Part shown: one piece after another, positions 1 to 8,505 of the stretch | Position numbering within the stretch: position 1 is the first letter of the stretch | Layout of the letters: every line of letters begins with the position of its first letter | DNA from: JBEOJY01 sp040275305 | Lineage (GTDB): Bacteria > Pseudomonadota > Alphaproteobacteria > UBA9219 | Direction: 5' to 3' | Assembly: GCA_040275305.1 (NCBI GenBank) | Contig: JBEOJY010000022.1 | Coordinates: forward strand, 53,865-117,864 | DNA: 64,000 nucleotides | Made by a program: the position numbers and the translations under genes | Notes under the pieces: generated by a model | Seen by the model: only the letters and a program-made list of their open reading frames with translations | Told to the model about the DNA's origin: nothing | Database searches by the model: none

Positions 1-539
1 CGCAAGCGGGATTTCGCGTCGTTTCGGTTGATCCGCTTTACCAGTTTACGGAAGCAGAAATCCGACAGCGCATGGAGGAAACGCGCGGAATTATGATGGA
101 GGGCGTGCGCAAAGCTCGCGACAGGTTCGTGTGGGATTTTTTTTCTTCTCCCGAAGCGCTGGAGTCAGCCCGCATGGCGGCCATGGAACGCTTTCTGTCT
201 GACTATGCTGCCGGATTGTCCGCAAAGCGTTATGCACAGGGGGCGTTGCCCCAGCTTCCCTTCGCAGACCTTTCGTTCGATCTCGCCGTGTGTTCGCATA
301 TGATGTTTTTGTATGCGGATGTGTTGGACGAAGCTTGGCATATCGCCGCGCTTGGCGAGCTGTTGCGAGTTGCGCCTGAGGCGCGGTTCTATCCCTTGCT
401 GGATTTGAATGGCCAACCTTCGCCGCATGTCACAGCGGCGAGGAGGTGGGCGCAGTCGCAAGGCTATTCTGCTGAGACGCGGTGCGTCGCCTATGCGTTT
501 CAGAGGGGGGCGAACGACATGCTGGTTATCAAGCGTTAG
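1..539 (+). CDS. SAM-dependent methyltransferase, C-terminal part (5' end outside the window)
   Basis: The reading frame is open from base 3 with no stop upstream of the first ATG at 72, so the gene starts left of the window. The visible part runs from GFRVVSVDPLY to a C-terminal LVIKR. It contains DLSFDLAVCSHMMFLY followed by ALGELLRVAPEARFYPLLDL. This is the central acidic strand and the 'consider the leader and write the report' strand of a class I Rossmann methyltransferase of the Methyltransf_11 type. The SAM-binding GxGxG loop is not in the window, so the substrate cannot be inferred. It converges on hprK, and the two 3' ends overlap by 11 bases. Confidence 0.7.
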   Translation, partial: QAGFRVVSVDPLYQFTEAEIRQRMEETRGIMMEGVRKARDRFVWDFFSSPEALESARMAAMERFLSDYAAGLSAKRYAQGALPQLPFADLSFDLAVCSHMMFLYADVLDEAWHIAALGELLRVAPEARFYPLLDLNGQPSPHVTAARRWAQSQGYSAETRCVAYAFQRGANDMLVIKR

Positions 540-969
540 TCGTTAGGCCGGGATAGAGCAGCGCGGCGCGGATCTTTGCGCGGGTGGACGCTTCGAAGGG
601 ATGGAGGCGGAGGCGACGCAAGTTGATATCAAGATACGTCGCGCATTCCTGCGCGGGCAACCGCTCTAGCATCGTGGTCTGTGGCGCAAGATCAACGGCC
701 AGCGCGACTCGCGTTTGTTCGAGAAACGGCATGCGCAAGATCCCGATATGGCGCACTTCGAGTAGACCTGCGATGGCTGTTGGAGCGCTGGCGATCAAGC
801 CCCCCTGCTCCACGCGCAAATCTGTGCGATCATCGGAAACAAGCTTTGCGCCGTTCTCGATCAAGCGTAGGGCGAGATCGGATTTTCCGCATCCCGACAC
901 GCCGAGCAACAGCACGCCGTCGTCACCAAACGCGACGCAGCTTGCATGAATGTTGATTGTGTCTGGCAA
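529..969 (-). CDS. hprK: HPr kinase/phosphorylase, short alphaproteobacterial form
   Basis: The 146-residue protein matches the catalytic half of HPr kinase, which phosphorylates a serine of the PTS phosphocarrier HPr. The P-loop GVSGCGKS is at residues 23-30, the acidic VSDDRTD at 44-50 and the family signature GLLEVRHIGI at 68-77. Firmicute HprK is about 310 residues; alphaproteobacteria typically have this truncated form lacking the N-terminal domain, linked to nitrogen PTS signalling. The usual neighbours (an EIIA-Man-like gene, ptsH, a ChvG/ChvI pair) are not next to it here. The start codon lies just upstream of a short divergent gap. Function is inferred from the family. Confidence 0.88.
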   Translation of the reverse strand: MPDTINIHASCVAFGDDGVLLLGVSGCGKSDLALRLIENGAKLVSDDRTDLRVEQGGLIASAPTAIAGLLEVRHIGILRMPFLEQTRVALAVDLAPQTTMLERLPAQECATYLDINLRRLRLHPFEASTRAKIRAALLYPGLTTNA

Positions 970-1009
970 CGCTTATTCCCTGCCGAACGATGGAGACATT
1001 CGTTGAGTC

Positions 1010-1234
1010 TCAGGCAATCACGTCGAGCAGCGTGTTGTTCATTTTGTTGACCGCTTTGACCACGGCCGCGTTGGCCGCATGTTCGTTCTTCGCGACCATG
1101 ATCGACACGGACTCCGCCGCGATATCGACGTTGGCTTCCGGGACCGAGGCGGTTGCTATTTTTTGCGCCGAGGTTGCGACGCGCGCCGATGCCGCGTTGA
1201 TTCCGCCTACCGCTACCTTAAGGGGGTCTGACAT
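1010..1234 (-). CDS. Miniature protein resembling flagellar rod/hook proteins (FlgC/FlgE ends)
   Basis: The product is 74 residues. The N-terminus (VAVGGINAASARVATSAQKI) resembles the amino-terminal helix of flagellar rod and hook proteins, in which a short GL.A...RL...A.NIAN pattern is typical. The C-terminus (residues about 38-73, DIAAESVSIMV ... NKMNNTLLDVIA) resembles the rod-family C-terminal helix, where D...E.V.M..A...Y.AN and LLD are conserved. The central domain of true rod proteins is absent. An AAGGAG ribosome-binding site lies about seven bases before the ATG. No flagellar operon surrounds it, so it may be a stand-alone axial-type coiled coil. The resemblance is by eye. Confidence 0.65.
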   Translation of the reverse strand: MSDPLKVAVGGINAASARVATSAQKIATASVPEANVDIAAESVSIMVAKNEHAANAAVVKAVNKMNNTLLDVIA

Positions 1235-1521
1235 AGCGCACTCCTTTTTCGTCGCATCCTATCGTTCTTTTGAACTCAGGAGCCTACAGATTCCAAGCTT
1301 AGATACTATTCTGCAGACTAATAATTAATATTTTCTCAATGATCCCTAGCAAATATCAATACTTATTGTCGTAAAATCAATGATTAGGCCAAAATTTTTC
1401 GTAAAATAGCGAAAATACCGTTTTGCATTAACCACGGATTCAGCAATCACCACTAGGTTGGAGTTATCAAGACAGTCAATCACAAGAACAAGGCTATCTT
1501 TACTCACTTAGGATCACGATC

Positions 1522-1761
1522 ATGGCTCAGGAATTCGAAGCCCGTTATGCCTCCAGCTCGACCGACGAAACTCTCGAACGGTTGGTGGCGATGACAAACC
1601 AGACCAATCTGGTGGCACTCGACAAAACTCTTTCCGCTATCCGTCGTTCGCAGATTTGCTATGCCGCTGCGGCAGCCCGCGTGGGCAGCATCGGCGAGCG
1701 TATCGTGCGCGCGGCCCATGAAGTCGGTATGACTTTGCCTCCGCATCAAAGAGCTTGCTGA
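1522..1761 (+). CDS. Small protein with a chemoreceptor-hairpin-like segment
   Basis: The product is 79 residues with no recognised full domain. Residues 25-38 (TNQTNLVALDKTLS) resemble the hairpin tip of methyl-accepting chemotaxis proteins, where QTNLLALNA is nearly invariant. They are followed, as in MCPs, by an alanine-rich helix and an A-E-V ending (RAAHEVGM). The N-terminal half of the MCP hairpin, the HAMP domain and membrane segments are all missing. A GGATC stretch before the ATG is a weak ribosome-binding site. Downstream, 1762-1994 holds no gene. The protein could be a decoy or regulator of chemoreceptor arrays, or the similarity may be chance. Confidence 0.5.
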   Translation: MAQEFEARYASSSTDETLERLVAMTNQTNLVALDKTLSAIRRSQICYAAAAARVGSIGERIVRAAHEVGMTLPPHQRAC

Positions 1762-1994
1762 AGACTGGTGGCGGTTTACGTCATTCCCTGCTTAGTCTCT
1801 CTGCTTGTCTTCCTTTGTGGCCCCCCGCCTCATTCCGCTCTCATCACGATAATTAAGCGGATTTTGTCTTCCCCGTAGCCCGTATCTGTATTAGGCTTAG
1901 CTTAGTGTTTAGATTCGCGTTGTAAAGACTGGGTTCTTCAGTTAAAGACAGCGCAGTTTTTTTCATATGAATCTAGCGTTAAGGTAGGCTTGCC

Positions 1995-2234
1995 ATGGTT
2001 AACTCGGTTAGCAATCAGTCGCTTTCCCAAACGCAGGGGTTTTCGCATCGCTCGCAGAGTCAAAATACAGCAAGCGTTGTGGCCACTAAACTACAGGAAC
2101 CGACTGTACTTACACAATCGAAGGCGTCTTCGAGTTTTTCATTAGCCTCTGCCGCTGGCAGCGGGGAAGCGCAACAGGCTGCGCAGCCGCAAGGTTATAT
2201 GCCGCGAGGCAGCATTGTTGATGTGCTTGCCTGA
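1995..2234 (+). CDS. Small hypothetical protein, Ser/Gln-rich
   Basis: The product is 79 residues and is not recognised. The sequence is rich in serine, glutamine and alanine through most of its length and ends in a more conserved-looking tail, PRGSIVDVLA. An AAGGTAGG ribosome-binding site sits seven bases before the ATG, which supports translation. There is no signal peptide or membrane segment. It follows two other very small genes. The G-S-hydrophobic-D-hydrophobic tail recalls short C-terminal motifs of small flagellum- or surface-associated alphaproteobacterial proteins, but this is only an impression. Confidence 0.45.
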   Translation: MVNSVSNQSLSQTQGFSHRSQSQNTASVVATKLQEPTVLTQSKASSSFSLASAAGSGEAQQAAQPQGYMPRGSIVDVLA

Positions 2235-2462
2235 GGTTGCGAAGCTCATCGAGCTATGTTGCGCCCCATCAAAACTTTTCAGATTATAGCAGGATAGAAT
2301 AACGCGATCGCGGGAATTTGGCATTGTTGTCGCCAAGAGTAACAAGGCAACATGGCGATAGGATTGCCGTTTTACTTTTTGTTTCAGTTTTTAATCGCTC
2401 TGCGGCTTGATTCTTCGCCTCTTCCTTGAGGATTGCGAAGCCTACTCACAATCGCGTTAACT

Positions 2463-2763
2463 TATACTCCGTAGGATTGGAAAGCCGAAAACGCAACAAG
2501 GGCCGTCATCGCGAAGAGCCCTCTTCGGGCGACGACGCGATCCAGAGTCGGCGGCGATGTCCTGTGGGATTCTGGATTGCTTCCGCCGTCGTTGCTACGC
2601 AACTATGGCGGACAGGTCGCCCCCAAGAAGGGGGCTCGCAATGACGGTCCTTGCGGGAATCTCCTCGCGATTGACGGCCCTTCTGCCAGGATTGTCTTTC
2701 ATGAGCCACAAGAAGCGCTTTCCGGGCCAGTCATTTTTCGGGTTTCCAATCATACGGAGTATA
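2463..2763. repeat. Family A inverted-repeat element, full-length, with a nested family B palindrome
   Basis: The ends are TATACTCCGTAGGATTGGAA (left) and its inverted counterpart ending ATACGGAGTATA (right), each followed inward by CCGAAAA-type sequence. Between them, at about 2504-2647, lies a family B unit (CGTCATCGCGAAGAGC ... CTCGCAATGACGG). No gene is visible here. The right end abuts element C1, sharing TA. The structure is that of a MITE with a second repeat nested inside. Confidence 0.8.
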
Positions 2764-3017
2764 CCCTACACGTTAACGCATTGTTGGATAACAAAACTTA
2801 TCTTGGCCGAAAGTCTCATGTGTGGACGGCGCAAGCCGGAATCCAGCTTGCGAGCGGCAGCGAGAGGAAAAGAACGAATTCACGGCCTGCGATCAAGGGT
2901 GCGCTTTTGACTCCTTCGCGCCGCAGACGCGGCGTTGCTGGATTCCGGCTTTCGCCGGAATGACGCGGACGGTCACAACGAATCTTGTTTTGTAGCAATG
3001 AGTTAATGTGTAGGGTA
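2762..3017. repeat. Family C inverted-repeat element C1 (256 bp)
   Basis: It begins TACCCTACACGTTAACGCAT and ends with the inverse, ATGAGTTAATGTGTAGGGTA. Its core contains CTGGATTCCGGCTTTCGCCG followed by GAATGACG. The element between trpB and trpA has nearly the same length (257 bp) and the same core in the opposite orientation. Short open frames across it are repeat translations, not genes. Confidence 0.8.
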
Positions 3018-3186
3018 GCGTGTCATTATGCCGAAATCGTTAGCAACTTTAATTCTGCCCTGATGGGCGCCCGCCTTCGCGGACGTGATGCCTTGCTGTC
3101 TGAGTGTTTTTGGGAAGCATCACGTTCCCTCCACCGGGGTTGCCCATCACAGACAACCCCAAGTCCGGGAGCTTCAACCAACTCGC

Positions 3187-3597
3187 TTACGCGACCTTGC
3201 TGCTCTTTTGCACGATCTTAGTGATGGCTGTGTTGGTGTATTGCGCGACTGGATCCATCGCTTCTTTGGTCATGCGGGCGGAGATTTCAGAAATTTTTCC
3301 GGTCCCTACCATCCAGCATTCAAACAGGTCTTTCATGAATTCCGTTTGAATGTCGACCAATTCACGGGGGTTCTTGACGCTGGAGAGCGTTTTGCTCACG
3401 TTCATTACGCGATTTACGCTGTCTTGCATCAAACTTCCGGCACTGCGCGACGATTCATCGAGGCCGCGCGTCACGGCGGTGGCCGATTTCATCGCAACAT
3501 CGACCGATTCGCGCGCGAGGCAATTCATTTCCTCGCAAAGTTGCGCAAGATTCTGGGCGACCTTTTCGACCTGTTCGTTGGGGAATACGTTGTTCAT
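3187..3597 (-). CDS. Phasin family protein
   Basis: The product is 136 residues from the ATG at 3597, which has an ideal AAAGGAG ribosome-binding site. Upstream in-frame starts lack this and give an unlikely basic extension. The sequence is a long amphipathic helix without membrane segments (EQVEKVAQNLAQLCEEMN ... REIVDI-like VDIQTEFMKD). The VDIQTEFMKDLFE segment and the surrounding spacing are typical of phasin family 2 proteins, which coat polyhydroxyalkanoate granules. No PHA synthase is nearby, so a role in PHA storage is inferred from family only. Similar proteins also occur as general stress proteins. Confidence 0.8.
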   Translation of the reverse strand: MNNVFPNEQVEKVAQNLAQLCEEMNCLARESVDVAMKSATAVTRGLDESSRSAGSLMQDSVNRVMNVSKTLSSVKNPRELVDIQTEFMKDLFECWMVGTGKISEISARMTKEAMDPVAQYTNTAITKIVQKSSKVA

Positions 3598-4015
3598 GGT
3601 TGATCTCCTTTGATACTGGCTATTCGGTTGCGTGATAGTTTCCAAATTTCGCGATGCGCTTGCGCCGCCCTGCGGCAAAGAAGCGGGAGATGTTGCATCT
3701 TTCCGTTTTCTTTGCGCCGGTTTTCGCTTCGCTTTCGCTGGCGATTGCTCTGATCTTGACGACATGTGCCTCCATCGACCTGCACATTACGGTTATTTGA
3801 GCGCCTTGACATTTTCCCCATGTGGAAACTTGCCCTTGGGAGACAGGGCCCTTTGTCGGATCATCTGGATTGACCCTGACCGCATCTGCTTGCTCTGGAA
3901 CGCACTCAGGCGATTCTTGCAACCGCTCCGACACTTCACGCTCCTTTCTTCATGCTGCGTTGCAACATGGTAAATCCGCTCTTCCAACTCGTCAAGTGTC
4001 CTTACGATTTTTAGT
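3598..4015. other. Intergenic region upstream of the phasin gene, no supported gene
   Basis: This 418-base stretch holds the phasin ribosome-binding site and presumably its promoter. A minus-strand GTG frame (3620-3934) has a ribosome-binding site but an unconvincing product. No repeat or RNA hairpin of note was seen before the family A element at 4016. Confidence 0.4.
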
Positions 4016-4242
4016 TATACTCCGTTTCCTTGAAAGCACGAAAAAGGACCGTCATTCCGAAAAATTTTCTTTTCGGATTGCGAAGCAAGCTGATAAGAAA
4101 ATTTATGCGGAATCCGCTGTTTTTCATGAGGTTTGGACAAGATCGGATTCCGCATCTCCGCTTTCCGACCTGAGGGGTCGGAAGCTTCGTGCGGAATGAC
4201 AGCCCTTTTTGCTTTTTCGGATTTTCAATCGTACAGAGTATA
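4016..4242. repeat. Family A inverted-repeat element A2 (227 bp)
   Basis: The left end TATACTCCGTTTCCTTGAAA and the right end ATCGTACAGAGTATA are inverted copies, with a different core (CGTCATTCCG ... GCGGAATGACAG). The same ends occur around a family B core at 2463. The element lies 100 bases before the D,D-carboxypeptidase start and could influence its expression. Confidence 0.75.
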
Positions 4243-4343
4243 CCTGCCTTCAAACTGCTTGCATTCGCGCGCGCAAAATCTCAGAGTTGAGTATCCTGAT
4301 GTTTTTCTCCTCCGTTGACAGTCCCTTTCCGGGTTTGCGCCTC

Positions 4344-5660
4344 ATGCCTTACTTACGCCTTGTCCATTCGCCGCGTTTGATTTTAGCCGTTTGTCTTGCT
4401 TTCGTTTTGGCGATTGTGGCGGCTCCTTCGCCAGCTTTCGCTAAAAAACAGTCCCATCACCGTTCTTCTCATAGCCGCGCCACCGTTTCGCGCAGCGCCG
4501 AGTATTCGGATATCGTGATTGAGGCTGATGGCGGTCGGATTTTGCATTCGGTCAATTCCGATTCCGTGCGCCACCCGGCTTCCTTGACCAAGATGATGAC
4601 GCTTTATTTGACGTTTCAGGCTTTGGAGGCTGGCCGTATCGGTCTCAATCAATATCTACCCGTTTCGGCCTACGCGGCAGAACAGTCTCCATCTAAATTA
4701 GGGCTGCGTCCGGGCCATCGCATTAAGGTTGAAGACGCGATTCTTGGCCTTGTCACGCAATCGGCGAACGATGCCGCAGTGGTTCTGGCGGAATGGTTGG
4801 GCGGAAGCGAATCGCGTTTCGCGCAAATGATGACGCGGCAGGCGCAAGCGCTCGGCATGACAAAGACGCGATTCCAGAACGCTTCGGGGCTTCCGAACGA
4901 CGCGCAAGTGACGACGGCTCATGACATGGCGGTGCTTGGCCTCGCGCTGTTCGAGCATTTCCCTCAATTTTATCCTTATTTTAGCACGGAGAACTTTACG
5001 TACGGCGGCATTAACCACGACAACCACAATCATTTGATGGAGCGTTACGACGGGATGGACGGGATCAAGACTGGCTATATTCGAGCCTCAGGATTCAATC
5101 TTGTCGCGTCGGCCAAGCGACGCGATGCGCGCCTGATTGGAGTCGTCTTTGGCGGCAAGTCCGCTGTCACGCGCGACAACCGCATGGCTAGTCTTCTTGA
5201 TCAGTCGTTCGAGAAATTGCGGCGCGAGCGAACGAATATCGCCAGCGCGGACGATTCCGAAGCGGCGCAAGGCGACGCGAGCGATGACGCGGATTCCGAC
5301 CGTCCAACAGGCGCAACGATCCGGGTTCCGACCAAAACTCTTGCCATGTTTCAGCCACGCGCCAGCGAATCAAAACGCTCCAGGGGCGGGGACGATACTT
5401 CTTTGGCGGGGAATTCCAATTGGGGCGTTCAGATCGGCTCCTATAGCTCTCCGGAAATCGCGCGGCAGGCCATCGCCAATCTGGTGGGCGTGATGCCGCA
5501 GGTTCTCGGCAGCGCCGATCCGCAGATTACGGTGGCGGGCAATGGCAGCGCCGCGCTATATCGCGCCAGACTGTTGTCGCTTGACGCCAAAACAGCGCAA
5601 GCGGTGTGCGGCTGGATGATCAAGCAAGGCCTGAACTGCTTGACTGTCAACCAGCAATAG
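4344..5660 (+). CDS. D-alanyl-D-alanine carboxypeptidase (PBP5/6 type, peptidase S11) with SPOR domain
   Basis: This periplasmic enzyme trims the terminal D-Ala of peptidoglycan pentapeptides. From the ATG at 4344 the 438-residue protein has a signal peptide (residues 1-33, hydrophobic core then SPAFA). The S11 catalytic motifs are S80-L-T-K83, S140-A-N142 and K242-T-G244. A low-complexity linker (about 290-355) leads to a SPOR-like septal-peptidoglycan-binding domain from NWGVQIGSYSS to the end. An in-frame ATG at 4299 would add 15 residues before the signal peptide. The S11-SPOR fusion is common in alphaproteobacteria. A family A repeat ends 100 bases upstream. Confidence 0.92.
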   Translation: MPYLRLVHSPRLILAVCLAFVLAIVAAPSPAFAKKQSHHRSSHSRATVSRSAEYSDIVIEADGGRILHSVNSDSVRHPASLTKMMTLYLTFQALEAGRIGLNQYLPVSAYAAEQSPSKLGLRPGHRIKVEDAILGLVTQSANDAAVVLAEWLGGSESRFAQMMTRQAQALGMTKTRFQNASGLPNDAQVTTAHDMAVLGLALFEHFPQFYPYFSTENFTYGGINHDNHNHLMERYDGMDGIKTGYIRASGFNLVASAKRRDARLIGVVFGGKSAVTRDNRMASLLDQSFEKLRRERTNIASADDSEAAQGDASDDADSDRPTGATIRVPTKTLAMFQPRASESKRSRGGDDTSLAGNSNWGVQIGSYSSPEIARQAIANLVGVMPQVLGSADPQITVAGNGSAALYRARLLSLDAKTAQAVCGWMIKQGLNCLTVNQQ

Positions 5661-5680
5661 CTTTTTTCGCGGGGTGTTTC

Positions 5681-6913
5681 TTGAGTCGCATCGCTTCTAC
5701 GCCGCTTGCCGTCAGCTGGGTTATGGCTTCGATTTCCGGCTACGGAATTTATGGCTTACAAATCGTTATGGAGTACCTGCGTCGCGGAGGAAAACAGGTC
5801 ATTTTGCCCAGTCAGCCTGTGCTGCCTCGTCTCGACGGGTTGGAAGGATTATCTCCGCTCGCGCGATACAGGCTGGAGCCTTACTTCGAGCTGTCGCGGA
5901 GGCTTTCGGCGTGGAGAGGACAGAACCCCGAAGCGATTCTCGGCTTTCGCCATCCCGTTTTGCATGGTTGCAGCGCCGACTTCGCTGGATTTCCCGGTCA
6001 GGATAAAATATGGGGCGAACCGAACGTCGCGTGCTGCGCGATGGAGCATGTCGGGTGTTCGGAACATGGGTTGAAGCTTTCGAAAAACTACGATCTCTTT
6101 ATCGCTATTTCACGGTGGAACCAACAAATACTTCAAAGTTGCGAGCTGGGCGGACCAACACATCTTTGTTATCAGGGCATTGATCCGGTTTTATTCGCGC
6201 CGGGGGCCAAGTCAGGCCTTTTTTCTGATCGTTTCGTTGTTTTTTCTGGTGGAAAATTCGAATTTCGCAAGGGACAGGATATCGTCATCACGGCCTTCAA
6301 GCGATTTCGCGAGAAGCATCCCGACGCTTTGCTTGTCGCGTGCTGGCAAAATCTGATGGGTTCGCACCCCCTTCCCTTCCAGCTTGCCGGGCATTGCGAG
6401 GATGTTCCGGAAATGGCACAGGATTTCGGCCTCAGGATTTCTGAATGGATTCTCAAGCAGGGCTTGCCTCCTGACAGCTTCATAGATTTGTCTTTCACTC
6501 AAAATCACATGATGCCGCCCGTCTTGCGCGATTGCGATGTGGCGATTTTTCCCAATAGATGCGAGGGCGGCACTAATCTCGTCGCGATGGAGGCGATGGC
6601 GTGCGGCATTCCGACCTATGTTTCCTACAACACCGGACAGAAGGATCTTGTCGATTTGATCGGCTGCCCAGCGTTTTCACATCAGAAAGAAGTTAGATCC
6701 GCTCCTTCCGTCAAGACTTTGCAGGACTGGGGCGAGACGGACGTGGAGGAGGTCGTCGCGGCGATGGAGTCTGTCTATCATCGGCGCGAAGATGCGCGGC
6801 GCGATGCGGAACGGCTATCGGTTAAGCTGCGAGAACAATGGGCATGGGGTCCCCTCAACTCCAAGCTTCTGGATATCGTTTACGAGCATAGCGTAGAGAG
6901 CAAGGCGGCATGA
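5681..6913 (+). CDS. Glycosyltransferase, GT4-like (GT-B fold)
   Basis: The product is 410 residues from the TTG at 5681. This start keeps the conserved-looking N-terminal strand LAVSWVMASISGYGIYGLQI; an ATG at 5723 would remove part of it. The nucleotide-sugar half has FVVFSGGKFEFRKGQDIVI, the usual start of the C-terminal Rossmann domain. FPNRCEGGTNLVAMEAMACG near residue 310 carries the paired glutamates of retaining GT4 enzymes. There is no signal peptide. It overlaps the carboxypeptidase end only in frames that are probably not used. The next glycosyltransferase starts one base after its stop, so the two act together, probably on a cell-surface polysaccharide. Substrates are unknown. Confidence 0.8.
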   Translation: MSRIASTPLAVSWVMASISGYGIYGLQIVMEYLRRGGKQVILPSQPVLPRLDGLEGLSPLARYRLEPYFELSRRLSAWRGQNPEAILGFRHPVLHGCSADFAGFPGQDKIWGEPNVACCAMEHVGCSEHGLKLSKNYDLFIAISRWNQQILQSCELGGPTHLCYQGIDPVLFAPGAKSGLFSDRFVVFSGGKFEFRKGQDIVITAFKRFREKHPDALLVACWQNLMGSHPLPFQLAGHCEDVPEMAQDFGLRISEWILKQGLPPDSFIDLSFTQNHMMPPVLRDCDVAIFPNRCEGGTNLVAMEAMACGIPTYVSYNTGQKDLVDLIGCPAFSHQKEVRSAPSVKTLQDWGETDVEEVVAAMESVYHRREDARRDAERLSVKLREQWAWGPLNSKLLDIVYEHSVESKAA

Positions 6914-6914
6914 G

Positions 6915-7655
6915 ATGATTAAACCCTTGATCGTCGTCGGGACGCCGTGTTTCGGCGGGCTGGTTGCGCAGGATTACACGATGTCGCTGCTCAGCCTTGC
7001 GGCGGCGGCACAGCAGGCGAAATTCGATATGGCCGTCGTCATGCTGGGGAACGACGCGCTGATTACGCGCGGGCGCAGCGCCATCGTCGCCCGGTTTCTC
7101 GATATGCCGGGGGCGACTCATTTGCTGTTCGTCGATTCCGATATTTCCTTCGATCCGGCGCAGGTTGTAAGAATGCTACGGTTCGACAAGGACTTCGTTG
7201 CGGGCCTGTATCCCGCCAAGGTCATTGACTGGCAAGGCGCGGCAGAGCGATTTCATCCGCAGGGCGAGGGGTTGGACGAAGCGGGGTTGCGTTATGTTGG
7301 GGATTTATGCGTCGGAGCGGAGGCGCGCCGCGAGGACGGTTTCGCGACGGCGACCTACGCAGGAACAGGATTTCAACTGATCAAGCGCGGGGCGTTCGAG
7401 CGGATGATTGCGGCCTATCCCGAAACCCAATACAGCAACATCCATGCGTGGCCGCCGCAGGGCGGTAGCGACAATCTCTACGCCCTGTTCGATTGCGTGA
7501 TCGACAAGGATACGGGTGCTTACTTAAGCGAAGATTTCGCGTTCTGCCGCAGATGGAGGGCCATCGGGGGCGAAATCTGGCTCGACCTGCAAAGCCGCCT
7601 CAACCACTGCGGCCCCTATACTTATCGGGGCAACGCAGCGGCGAGGTTTGGTTAA
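6915..7655 (+). CDS. GT-A type glycosyltransferase-like protein
   Basis: The product is 246 residues. THLLFVDSDISFDP (about residues 68-81) supplies the DxD metal and nucleotide-sugar motif at the end of a beta strand, as in GT-A enzymes. The N-terminus (LIVVGTPCFGG) is the expected first strand. A later SEDFAFCRRWRAIGGEIW segment resembles the ED(Y/F)..C.R acceptor-site region of this superfamily. The start lies one base beyond the stop of the upstream GT4 gene (TGAGATG), indicating translational coupling. No signal or membrane segment is seen. The substrate is unknown; a cell-surface glycan is likely from the pairing. Confidence 0.78.
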   Translation: MIKPLIVVGTPCFGGLVAQDYTMSLLSLAAAAQQAKFDMAVVMLGNDALITRGRSAIVARFLDMPGATHLLFVDSDISFDPAQVVRMLRFDKDFVAGLYPAKVIDWQGAAERFHPQGEGLDEAGLRYVGDLCVGAEARREDGFATATYAGTGFQLIKRGAFERMIAAYPETQYSNIHAWPPQGGSDNLYALFDCVIDKDTGAYLSEDFAFCRRWRAIGGEIWLDLQSRLNHCGPYTYRGNAAARFG

Positions 7656-7664
7656 ATTCAATTT

Positions 7665-7883
7665 CTAGGGCTGACAGGACTGCGCTCTGGTTGGGCGTCT
7701 TTTTCTCCCGTCTGGTCTCTTCAGGTATTGCGCTTTCCAAGTAGGTTCTTGCGCCATGTTCCCGCTTGGTTGCTCCTGTGTTGGAAACACAATGATTTGT
7801 CCCACTGGCTTCCTGTCGCGCGTAACGTTATAGACGCATTTGTCTTCTGTGCTTCCTTCTATATCTTTTAATATTTGTGTCAT
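7665..7883 (-). CDS. Small hypothetical protein
   Basis: The product is 72 residues from the ATG at 7883, which has GGGGAGAG about seven bases upstream; a longer frame to 7898 lacks this site. The N-terminal half (MTQILKDIEGSTEDKCVYNV ... GQIIVFP) looks like ordinary coding sequence with a beta-strand pattern. The C-terminus is basic and arginine-rich. No family is recognised. It converges on the glycosyltransferase gene with a ten-base gap. Confidence 0.4.
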   Translation of the reverse strand: MTQILKDIEGSTEDKCVYNVTRDRKPVGQIIVFPTQEQPSGNMAQEPTWKAQYLKRPDGRKRRPTRAQSCQP

Positions 7884-7929
7884 TTTTACTCTCCCCAATT
7901 TGCAGCGGCAGGCCTAGCCAGCCGACAGC

Positions 7930-8172
7930 GTCTGTCATTCCCCGCTTTACAATAGACGCGGAGAATTGAAGCCCTTTGATCCGCGCAATTGCGGCGATGG
8001 GGGAGGTTCAGGCTTTGGGAAGAGATAATTAAGGCTCTGCCCGCGCGTTGAAGGTCACCCATCCAGGGACCACAGCGCGGGGGCTTATCTTTGACGGATA
8101 AGCCTTGGCCGTGGCGCTTTAGCTAGTGGTAACGCGGCAGCAAGCTGCTCCTGTCAAATCCCGCGAGCTTTT
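7930..8172 (+). ncRNA. Candidate structured RNA region (strand and limits uncertain)
   Basis: No gene is found between 7884 and 8505. Within it, GGCTTATC and GATAAGCC (about 8082-8104) form a perfect eight-base stem. CCCGCGC (8040-8046) pairs with GCGCGGG (about 8075-8081) around a nested GGTC/GACC stem. CCCCGC near 7937 could instead close a long rod with the same 3' arm, as in 6S-like RNA. A run of seven T follows CCCGCGAGC near 8166. These features suggest a small RNA, but none is diagnostic. The orientation is assumed from the T-run. Confidence 0.3.
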
Positions 8173-8505
8173 TTTAAGAGGAAGCCAACCTCAGTACAAT
8201 CATGGAAACACAAGAGCGGATTCTCGTCAAGCCTAGAAATGCTTTCGACATGCATTCTTGGCAGCCCCCAAGCTCTTCATTGGCTTCACGAAGACAACCA
8301 TTGCGCAATGACGGTCCATTCCGCAAGGATGTCCTCTGCCCCCATCAAGAACGGGCGTGGGAGTTACCGCTCCTGTTAATTTCCCATAAGTTATTACCTA
8401 TAATAGATTTTTCCCATTTATTCGCTTGACTCGGGCCCCCAACATCTTCTAGCTACCTGATTATTCCCATTTTTAATGGGATATCTCTTTTGTCAGGAGC
8501 TTGCC

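Noticed and set aside
2557..2963. Overlapping plus-strand frames of 117 and 128 residues
   Set aside because: They lie wholly within two repeat elements and read repeat sequence (NDGPCGN, FRLSPE).
3620..3934. A 104-residue minus-strand frame with a GTG start and AAAGGAG upstream of the phasin gene
   Set aside because: The ribosome-binding site is good, but the product looks random in its second half and overlaps the phasin leader. It might be a very short leader peptide; not supported enough to list.
8100..8170. Possible tRNA (TAGCTAGTGGTAACGC then GTCAAATCCCGCG)
   Set aside because: No matching acceptor stem and no five-base T-stem can be drawn.
8202..8429. A 75-residue plus-strand frame
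   Set aside because: No ribosome-binding site, and it includes RRQPLRNDGPF, a usual translation of degenerate family B sequence.
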